This document shows, piece after piece, positions 1-5,948 of a stretch of 9,165 bases of DNA (positions are counted from its first letter, which is position 1; every line of letters begins with the position of its first letter). The stretch covers positions 1 to 9,165 of the forward strand of contig WJJN01000298.1 in the NCBI GenBank assembly GCA_014729735.1, read 5' to 3'. A program made the translations under genes and the position numbers. The DNA comes from Candidatus Zhuqueibacterota bacterium (GTDB lineage: Bacteria > Zhuqueibacterota > Zhuqueibacteria > Thermofontimicrobiales > Thiofontviventaceae). The notes below the pieces were generated by a model, which searched no databases, was not told the DNA's origin, and worked only from the letters and a program-made list of their open reading frames with translations.

Positions 1-818
1 ATTTTGTGCTCCCATTCCGGCATCATTTGCGGCATAATCTCGATCAGCGGGAAACCGTACAACTGATCCGTCCTGCCGTAGCCCATCACAATGTCGTACA
101 AATCCGGTAGCACTTTGATCCGCACCGGTAAATCCCCTGCCTGGGAAAGCACCTCAATGACCTTTTTCTGAGAGCTACCCTTCAGTGCAATCAGAATCTC
201 CTCGACCTCTTTTTCTTCAATCAACCGGTGCAGATTTTTGATCGTTCCAAGCACCGGAATATTTTTGTATGATTCATCCAAATGTTTTTTGTCCACATCG
301 ACGAAGCCGACCACATCATATCCCAGCGCCCGGTGTTCCCGCACATTATCGTACAACTCGTGCGCCTTCGAATTCCACCCGACGATCAGCGTGTTCCGTC
401 GCCCGACACCCATTTCCAGCATTTTCCGTTGCAGCGTGCGCAGCAGAATACGCCCCGTGCTGACCCAGAAGATCAGCATCGCCCAGTACACAATATACGT
501 CACACGACTCACCCGCGGCGTCGAGCTGAGATCGACGCTCACATCCATTGTCATCAGAAATCCGATAAATGCGCCGATGGAAATTGTCTTGAAAATAGCC
601 ACAAACTCATCAAACCGCGACTGCGCGTACCACGATCGGTACAGCCCGAAAAAGAAGAACAGGAAGAACCAGTAAAAAAAGATCACCAGCGAAATCACAA
701 AATTCGTATCCGCATAATACCCCATCTGATTGCGAAAAAAACACCAGATGTAGAATGCGAAATTGATCATGAGGAAGTCGCTCAGGATCAGGAGTACTTT
801 TTCGAGGGCTTTGGGCAT
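1..818 (-). CDS. Polyprenyl glycosylphosphotransferase, N-terminal part (3' end outside window)
   Basis: This is the first 272 codons of a membrane enzyme that moves a sugar-1-phosphate from a nucleotide sugar to undecaprenyl phosphate, starting repeat-unit synthesis at the inner membrane. I translated it by hand; the frame is open to the window edge. It opens with four hydrophobic segments (about residues 7-27, 40-59, 76-91, 107-119). A Rossmann-like CoA_binding_3-type domain follows, with TLIVGWNSKAHEL (143-155) and GYDVVGFVD (166-174). The last visible residues, YGFPLIEIMPQMMPEWE (254-270), are the usual linker before the final helix and the catalytic sugar-transferase domain, which lies beyond the edge. 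The ATG at 818 is the only sensible start: an in-frame TAG lies 30 bases upstream. No Shine-Dalgarno is visible. It sits 46 bp after the GT2 gene and is clearly richer in GC than the middle genes (34 G/C of 60 at 421-480). Which sugar it transfers cannot be told. Confidence 0.9.
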   Translation of the reverse strand, partial: MPKALEKVLLILSDFLMINFAFYIWCFFRNQMGYYADTNFVISLVIFFYWFFLFFFFGLYRSWYAQSRFDEFVAIFKTISIGAFIGFLMTMDVSVDLSSTPRVSRVTYIVYWAMLIFWVSTGRILLRTLQRKMLEMGVGRRNTLIVGWNSKAHELYDNVREHRALGYDVVGFVDVDKKHLDESYKNIPVLGTIKNLHRLIEEKEVEEILIALKGSSQKKVIEVLSQAGDLPVRIKVLPDLYDIVMGYGRTDQLYGFPLIEIMPQMMPEWEHK

Positions 819-864
819 ACTGGTACTTAGAATTTTTACTTTAAAAAACTATCAGTCAATTATT

Positions 865-2037
865 TCATTGCGCTCTCTCGACACGAGACCACGCTGGTTT
901 TTGTGTTCCTGTGATGAACTTAATGAAACCTATCGCCAATGCCAAATTTATTGCGCTAAAATATAGAGGATATGAAAATAATTTCATCGTAAAATTGTTT
1001 CGATTGAAAAAATATCCAACCGCCGCGCTGCTATAAAATAATAATTGAATCGCCATTGTGACTTGATATGTGAAATTAGTTAACAGGTTAATATTTAAAA
1101 TGAACGCTGCTATAAGCAAAAATGGTGAAAACCATCTGAATATCTTGTGCGACCAGAGACCGAATGCGACAAATCCTTTTAGCGGGGATAGAAGATTTTT
1201 TATCTCTACGAGCGCATTGAAATTTGCAGCCCCGATTCGAATTTTTCTCTGAAATTCCCCCTCGATACTCGAAGAGGTGGTCTCACTACCAGATGCCAGT
1301 CTATCGTAAACAACATCCTTGCCAAATTCGACGGCTTTGAGAGGAATTAAAAAGTCATCCATAATTACCTTATTAGTTGGTAATGGATAATAAAGTTCAT
1401 TTCTTAAAGCATAAATCGCACCATTTGCTCCTAGTACGGTTTTTATTCTTCCCTCTAATTCCTTTAGAATATTTTCATATTTCCAATAAAGCAATTCTCC
1501 TTTTCCCCCCACATTTTCATTTGGATTTACCAGGTTTAATTGACCACATACACCGCCAACTTCATCGTCCGCAAAGTGGCGAACTAACATTTTGATGGCA
1601 TCGTGATCATAAATGGTATTCGCATCTGAAAAAATCAGAATTTCCCCTCTAGCTTCTTTGACAAGCTTGTTCAGTACTGCTGCTTTACCATTTCTTTGCT
1701 CATAATAAAAACAGCGTATGTTATTCTTTTCACGACTTTTTAATAGCGCGTTAGTATTGTCACTAGATCCATCAGATCCAAACAACATTTCAATTTTGCT
1801 CTTTGGATAATCCAGTTTTTTGAAATTCTCGACTTTTGCTTCTATATTATCTTCTTCGTTATAGGCAGCAACTATCACTGAAACAAATGGCATAAAATTA
1901 TCATCGATTTTTCTTGATTTTGGGAATAAATGCGCCAACATTAAAAGAACGAGAGGATAAAACAAATAACTGTAAAAGACGATTATTAAGATTAGCCAAA
2001 ATATTAAATTCATCATAATAAAGGCAGAATAATTCAC
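865..2037 (-). CDS. Membrane-anchored GT2 family glycosyltransferase
   Basis: A 390-residue GT-A fold glycosyltransferase, probably adding a sugar from a nucleotide donor to the lipid-linked repeat unit on the cytoplasmic face. An N-terminal membrane helix (about 10-36) precedes the catalytic domain, which starts at VSVIVAAYNEEDN (52-64). Visible motifs are GSDGSSD (87-93), the donor/metal motif SDAN (137-140), GANGAIYALR (203-212), the probable catalytic acidic pair DD (227-228) and a degenerate QxxRW-like site, QRKIR (263-267). C-terminal helices follow at about 301-319, 326-344 and 355-374. The overall plan resembles NodC/hyaluronan-synthase-like GT2 enzymes, but the QxxRW tryptophan is missing, so processive synthesis should not be assumed. 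The start is uncertain: an in-frame TAA lies three codons upstream, leaving GTG at 2037 as the first candidate; ATG at 2016 or 2013 would lose 7 or 8 residues. None has a clear Shine-Dalgarno. A 149-bp gap separates it from the preceding gene. Confidence 0.88.
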   Translation of the reverse strand: MNYSAFIMMNLIFWLILIIVFYSYLFYPLVLLMLAHLFPKSRKIDDNFMPFVSVIVAAYNEEDNIEAKVENFKKLDYPKSKIEMLFGSDGSSDNTNALLKSREKNNIRCFYYEQRNGKAAVLNKLVKEARGEILIFSDANTIYDHDAIKMLVRHFADDEVGGVCGQLNLVNPNENVGGKGELLYWKYENILKELEGRIKTVLGANGAIYALRNELYYPLPTNKVIMDDFLIPLKAVEFGKDVVYDRLASGSETTSSSIEGEFQRKIRIGAANFNALVEIKNLLSPLKGFVAFGLWSHKIFRWFSPFLLIAAFILNINLLTNFTYQVTMAIQLLFYSSAAVGYFFNRNNFTMKLFSYPLYFSAINLALAIGFIKFITGTQKPAWSRVERAQ

Positions 2038-2060
2038 TTTTAATTAATTCGGGCTGATAT

Positions 2061-2101
2061 GCATCTTCTTTTCCTCATTGAATCCAATCCAGTGAGGATG
2101 C
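2061..2101 (-). repeat. Imperfect inverted repeat upstream of the GT2 gene
   Basis: In the minus-strand transcript, CCTCACTG (2097-2090) can pair with CAATGAGG (2080-2073) at 7 of 8 positions around a 9-base loop. ATGC at 2101-2098 could extend the stem with GCAT at 2064-2061 across an 8-base bulge. No T-run follows on the minus strand, so it is not an intrinsic terminator. It lies in the 5' leader of the GT2 gene and could be a leader structure or chance. Confidence 0.3.
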
Positions 2102-2113
2102 TCAGTCAAAGAT

Positions 2114-2129
2114 AAGCATCTAAAGCATC
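2114..2129 (-). repeat. Two direct copies of a 7-base motif, 9-base period
   Basis: GATGCTT occurs twice on the minus strand (2129-2123 and 2120-2114), separated by two bases. A further GATGC occurs at 2065-2061. Short direct repeats at near-helical spacing in a leader can be protein-binding sites, but nothing here identifies a regulator and chance is possible. Confidence 0.3.
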
Positions 2130-2137
2130 AATAGCAA

Positions 2138-2167
2138 ATAAAAAACGAAGAAAAGTAATCTAGTCAA
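2138..2167 (-). promoter_or_regulatory. Weak sigma70-like promoter candidate for GT2/glycosylphosphotransferase
   Basis: On the minus strand TTGACT (2167-2162) matches the -35 consensus at 5 of 6 bases. After an 18-base spacer, TTTTAT (2143-2138) matches the -10 consensus at 4 of 6. It sits in the only intergenic gap above 100 bp, about 100 bases before the GT2 start, so a secondary promoter for the last two genes is reasonable. AT-rich DNA produces such matches often, and the organism's consensus is unknown. Confidence 0.25.
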
Positions 2168-2186
2168 ATATTTAAAATGTTTGGCA

Positions 2187-3371
2187 TTAACTATTAGACA
2201 AGTTATGGTATAATTTCAATAATTCCTTTTCAGTCGTTTCCCAGTTGTATTTATTCAAAATTATGTTTTTCCCATTCATCCCATAATTTTTGTCAGCATG
2301 AGCTATTTTGAAAATAGCGTCTGCAAAACTATTGGAATCTTCCGGGACAAATATCTCTCCACAATCAGCTTCCCGAACTACACGAGCCGAAGCCTTCGAT
2401 TCCGGTACCACAACCGGTTTTCCGAATGCCATATACTCGAATAATTTGTTTGGGACACCATTATCCAGAAATTCATTTGAGCTGTGCGGCATTATCAAAA
2501 TATCACTCAGATGGAAATATGGTTCAGCTTCTTGCAAGCTCAACCACCCCAGAAATTCAACATCGCTATCGAGATGTAATTCGTGTGCCAGGTTTTTGAA
2601 ATCATTGAAAGATGGACCTCGCCCAATAACAACCAATTTAACATTTGGTATCTTTGACTTAATTAGCGGCATTGCTTTTAGAGCGACATCGATTTTTCTC
2701 TCAGGATTAAGAATACCGAAATACACGAGATTATAATGCTGCTCATATCTGGATTCTAAACTACGATCCCGATTATTAAAGAACGCTGTTTTTTTATACG
2801 GCGTATTTTCCACGATGTATATTTTATCTTCCGGAATTCCTCTTGAAGCGAGCAAATCCCTGTGTTCTTCTGCAATTACGATAATTTTGTCCGCCCTGTT
2901 CAGGCAAATACGTTCAAGGTAGCGCGCAAAATTCGGATTGCGAATCGTCCATCCAACGGGTCCTGGTTTGTACCACTGTTCCATTGCCGCCGGATAGTTT
3001 TCATGCAAATCGAAAATGACCGGCAAATTAAATGAATCAGCGATTTTCATTGTCGAAAGCGCTAATGGTAAATCATGAACATGCAGGATTTCAGCATTGA
3101 TTTCGATTACAGCTTTTCTGATCGCCCTTGACCATACCGGATTCGGATACATCGGGGCGTTAATTATCTTATGCAGTTTTCCACCCAAAGCTGAATAATG
3201 CCTCATTCTAAAAACGTCTATGCCATTTTCATTGGAACGGCGTGGCTTTTTAATTCTGTTATCACTTATAATTGAAACTTTATAGCCAGCATTAATTAGA
3301 GACAACGCTTCTTTCTGGACTCGCATGTCAGGAGGAAAATCGGATTGAAGAATCATTAGTACATTTTTCAA
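2187..3371 (-). CDS. GT4 family (GT-B fold) glycosyltransferase
   Basis: A 394-residue cytoplasmic retaining-type glycosyltransferase that likely adds one sugar to the undecaprenyl-linked repeat unit. The N-terminal acceptor-side Rossmann domain begins MKNVLMIL and carries DMRVQKEALSLINAGYKV (15-32), HVHDLP (97-102) and DLHENYP (121-127). The C-terminal donor domain has NLVYFGILNPERKID (214-228), VVIGRGP (247-253), the SDILIMPH block (289-296) and the nucleotide-sugar-binding segment PNKLFEYMAFGKPVV (307-321). No signal peptide or membrane helix is seen. The start is TTG at 3371, sharing its bases with the TGA of the preceding gene (TTGA). It is supported by AGAGGA 11 bases upstream and by the family-typical N-terminus; the only early ATG, codon 6, would cut into the first beta strand. 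It is related to the preceding glycosyltransferase. Donor and linkage are unknown. Confidence 0.9.
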   Translation of the reverse strand: MKNVLMILQSDFPPDMRVQKEALSLINAGYKVSIISDNRIKKPRRSNENGIDVFRMRHYSALGGKLHKIINAPMYPNPVWSRAIRKAVIEINAEILHVHDLPLALSTMKIADSFNLPVIFDLHENYPAAMEQWYKPGPVGWTIRNPNFARYLERICLNRADKIIVIAEEHRDLLASRGIPEDKIYIVENTPYKKTAFFNNRDRSLESRYEQHYNLVYFGILNPERKIDVALKAMPLIKSKIPNVKLVVIGRGPSFNDFKNLAHELHLDSDVEFLGWLSLQEAEPYFHLSDILIMPHSSNEFLDNGVPNKLFEYMAFGKPVVVPESKASARVVREADCGEIFVPEDSNSFADAIFKIAHADKNYGMNGKNIILNKYNWETTEKELLKLYHNLSNS

Positions 3372-4537
3372 TTTGAACTCAGTCCTCTTAATTTTATGGC
3401 TCTAGCTTCAATTTCTTCGTACGCTTTTAATAATTTTCCCCCTTCTATCTCCCAGTTATATTTCTCTCTAACAACCCGCCTGGCATTCCTCGACATTTCT
3501 TCATATAGTTCATGATCTGATAGTATTTTTCTAATTGCCTTTGCCGCTTCCATCGGATTCGTCTCATCGACGACAAAACCGATGTTATTTTCTATAATAT
3601 GTTTGCGCCATTCCGGGAAATCGGGAAAAACAACCGGCAATCCGGCAGTTAAATATTCAAAAAATTTATTCGATAGCATGTAATAATTATTCAAACCTAT
3701 GTTTTGTACCAGAGAAACACCAATATCCGCAGAAGCTGTATAGGATGGTAAATCTTCCCAGGGCACAGGATCTAATAGCAAAATCTTTTTGTTTTGTTTA
3801 TCAATTTTCCGAGTTAAAACAGATTTATAATCTCCGGCTCCCATCAAGATGAGTACCACATCATCTAAATAATCTATAGCTTTCACCAGAACATCAACGC
3901 CTCGACTGGGATGGACATTTCCCTGGTACAAGATTATTTTTTCAACGTCACGAATGCCATATTTTTTTCTGAACAAATCTTCTTTAACGGGATTCTGATA
4001 ATGCTGCGTATTCATGATGACTAGTGGCATCGGCACATTATAACGCTTTGAAAATTCTCTTGCTCTGGATTCCGTTGTTTGAATGTTGACGCTTGTTCTT
4101 GAAGCCAGCCTTTTTTCAATAAAATACCATATCTTTCGTGCAATCGAATGATGTTTCACCATTTCTATATATAATTCATGAGAATCATAAATTAACGGTT
4201 TTTTTCTTATTCTCGAAAGAATGAAACCAATTGGCAATGTTTCCAAATCGTGTGAATGATACACATCAAAATCTTTGTTCCATATTTCTTTGACAAGCTG
4301 CAGAATGAATTCCAGATACTTGATAAAGTAAAACAATTGTCCTTTTGGCAGAAAATATCGCGTAAATAACGTGACACGATATATTTCGAAATTATGTCTT
4401 TTTTCATGCGACAGAGTTTCCCTGCTTTTCAAAGCAAAAAATACAACTTTATGTCCCGCCTTTGTTAGCGTAATTGCTTCTTTAGTGACTCTTGCATCAT
4501 GCGTGAACTCGGTCATCAATATCATGCAAATTTTCAT
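3368..4537 (-). CDS. GT4 family (GT-B fold) glycosyltransferase
   Basis: A 389-residue cytoplasmic glycosyltransferase for repeat-unit assembly. The N-terminal domain begins MKICMILM, followed by DARVTKEAITLTKAGHKV (14-31), YHSHDLE (93-99) and YDSHELY (117-123). The donor domain has IILYQGNVHPSRGVDVL (201-217), LMGAGD (231-236), a SADIGVSL block (269-276) and the nucleotide-sugar-binding region NKFFEYLTAGLPVV (290-303). It ends with KYNWEIEGGKLLKAYEE (359-375), a common tail in this family. Length is normal, with no signal peptide or membrane segment. ATG 4537 has AGGA 9 bases upstream. It lies 49 bp after the polymerase gene and overlaps the next glycosyltransferase gene by 4 bases. The N-terminal block and the FEY...G.PVV block match those of its neighbour, so the two are distant paralogues or members of the same GT4 subgroup. 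The sugar cannot be inferred. Confidence 0.9.
   Translation of the reverse strand: MKICMILMTEFTHDARVTKEAITLTKAGHKVVFFALKSRETLSHEKRHNFEIYRVTLFTRYFLPKGQLFYFIKYLEFILQLVKEIWNKDFDVYHSHDLETLPIGFILSRIRKKPLIYDSHELYIEMVKHHSIARKIWYFIEKRLASRTSVNIQTTESRAREFSKRYNVPMPLVIMNTQHYQNPVKEDLFRKKYGIRDVEKIILYQGNVHPSRGVDVLVKAIDYLDDVVLILMGAGDYKSVLTRKIDKQNKKILLLDPVPWEDLPSYTASADIGVSLVQNIGLNNYYMLSNKFFEYLTAGLPVVFPDFPEWRKHIIENNIGFVVDETNPMEAAKAIRKILSDHELYEEMSRNARRVVREKYNWEIEGGKLLKAYEEIEARAIKLRGLSSN
3383..3388 (-). promoter_or_regulatory. Shine-Dalgarno supporting a TTG start
   Basis: AGAGGA on the minus strand lies 11 bases before TTG 3371, inside the 3' end of the preceding glycosyltransferase gene. It supports the TTG start of the next gene and suggests translational coupling of the pair. 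Confidence 0.55.
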
Positions 4538-4586
4538 TTAATACGATCCTGATCAATAGCTCAATTATCCATTTTAAGTTTCTATT

Positions 4587-5945
4587 CTATAAATGCATTT
4601 TATTATTAGCGGTCGTTTTACCATCAGTTGGATGCAACGCATATATTAATCCCGCTGAAAACCAAACAACCGGATTTGTGGCAATGTCTCCGCTGAACAT
4701 CGAATTCCAAAGAGAAAAAGCAAATAAGCATGAAGAAGCGATGCTCAATTGAAGCATCTCATTCGAATTGGTTTTCGCATAGTAAAATATATTTCTAAAT
4801 CCGTAAATAGCAACAAGTATGACAAAAAAGAGAATTAAGCCCAGACCGATCATACCATTTTCACATGCCATTTCCAGAAATAGATTATGAGGCCAGTATA
4901 AATCGAGCCAGGGCGTATTCAGAGCAAAACTGCCGGTTCCTATACCGGTTATCGGTGAGCCTAAAAAATCTTGCACTGCCTGAATCCACGCAAATACCCG
5001 GAAAGCAGCGCTTGCTTCTTGTGCAACTGGCGTCGAAACACGCGCCGAGATATGGCTGCTTGTATGAAGAATATAAAACAATCCAGCCAGGAAACCAAAT
5101 GTACTAACACTTATTTTTCGGATAATACCCTGTTTTGGTTGTAACAAATAATATAAAAGAAATGTAATCATCAATCCGAGCAAGGGTGCACGAGAACCGG
5201 ACCATAGCATCGGCGCTATAGTAATTGGGATTAAAGTTAGCGCTAATATGCCAAATATGTTTTTTCTGTTCCTAACGAATACATAAAGACCGCAAATTGC
5301 AGATATACCCAAACTTCTCGATAATATAATTGGATTAATTGATTCTGCCGGACTGAACCGTACAAATTTAAAATATACAAACTCACTGGCGATCCAGAAA
5401 CAGATCAAAGCAAAAGTAAAACCGATAAAAAATGCAAAAATGAACAAATTATTCATCTTGCGGTATTTATTTTTCAGCAGCAATGCAATCACAAAATATG
5501 ATATATTAAATACAAAGTATAAACCTGTCTTTGATAATCCATATCCTTTATTCGAAGAATAAGCAATTCCTAAAATCATCAGAAAACCGATAGCAAATGT
5601 TAAAGTAAATAGTTTATTCCAATTGAGATTGATTCCATTCGCCTCTTTCATAAATATAAAAAGTGTTGCTGTCGAACATAGGACAATATATGTCAAAAGT
5701 GCGGCAAAGGGAAAAGTAATGTTTATGTATTCATAAAACCAATATAGTATGATATTCCCGGTTAAGGCAATGGCAAATGCGAACTCCGGATACAAATATA
5801 GCAAAAAGAGTGCGCAAGAAAAGACTGCGAAAAAAATTCCCAGTGTCGCTGATTTCAATAGCAGAAGTAGAAATAATACTTCCAGCAAAATTATCATTCG
5901 AAGGGAATATTTTAAATCAAAATTCAGATTTATCGTCTGTTCCAT
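4587..5945 (-). CDS. wzy: Wzy-type polymerase / O-antigen ligase family membrane protein
   Basis: A 452-residue polytopic inner-membrane protein with roughly 10-12 hydrophobic helices. It probably joins flipped repeat units into a polymer on the periplasmic side. Features typical of the O-antigen ligase/polymerase family (Wzy_C) are a GSRAPLLGL block (250-258) and, after it, an extracytoplasmic loop carrying FRVFAWIQAV (315-324), PITGIGTGSF (331-340) and WPHNLFLEMACENGMIGLGL (351-370). The His-Asn pair (353-354) and the arginine at 252 fit residues usually conserved in the family. Polymerase rather than WaaL-type ligase is inferred from its place next to the flippase and chain-length genes; sequence alone cannot separate the two. 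ATG 5945 has AAAGG 7 bases upstream, inside the flippase gene, and starts 3 bp after that gene's TAG. It is AT-rich (18 G/C of 60 at 5521-5580), as Wzy genes often are. Confidence 0.87.
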   Translation of the reverse strand: MEQTINLNFDLKYSLRMIILLEVLFLLLLLKSATLGIFFAVFSCALFLLYLYPEFAFAIALTGNIILYWFYEYINITFPFAALLTYIVLCSTATLFIFMKEANGINLNWNKLFTLTFAIGFLMILGIAYSSNKGYGLSKTGLYFVFNISYFVIALLLKNKYRKMNNLFIFAFFIGFTFALICFWIASEFVYFKFVRFSPAESINPIILSRSLGISAICGLYVFVRNRKNIFGILALTLIPITIAPMLWSGSRAPLLGLMITFLLYYLLQPKQGIIRKISVSTFGFLAGLFYILHTSSHISARVSTPVAQEASAAFRVFAWIQAVQDFLGSPITGIGTGSFALNTPWLDLYWPHNLFLEMACENGMIGLGLILFFVILVAIYGFRNIFYYAKTNSNEMLQLSIASSCLFAFSLWNSMFSGDIATNPVVWFSAGLIYALHPTDGKTTANNKMHL

Positions 5946-5948
5946 TAA

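Noticed and set aside
282..830. Long plus-strand open frame (182 codons) opposite the glycosylphosphotransferase gene, with other overlapping plus-strand frames at 238-675
   Set aside because: It is antisense to a clearly coding sequence with membrane helices and a recognisable domain. Its translation is rich in His, Arg and Gln with no family signature, as expected of a shadow frame in GC-richer coding DNA.
2073..2097. Inverted repeat as an intrinsic terminator after the second GT4 gene
   Set aside because: The sequence after the hairpin on the minus strand is A-rich, not a T-run, and the stem is imperfect with only 8 positions.
4207..4407. Minus-strand 66-codon frame inside the first GT4 gene
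   Set aside because: It lies wholly inside the glycosyltransferase gene in another frame, and its translation shows no recognisable features.
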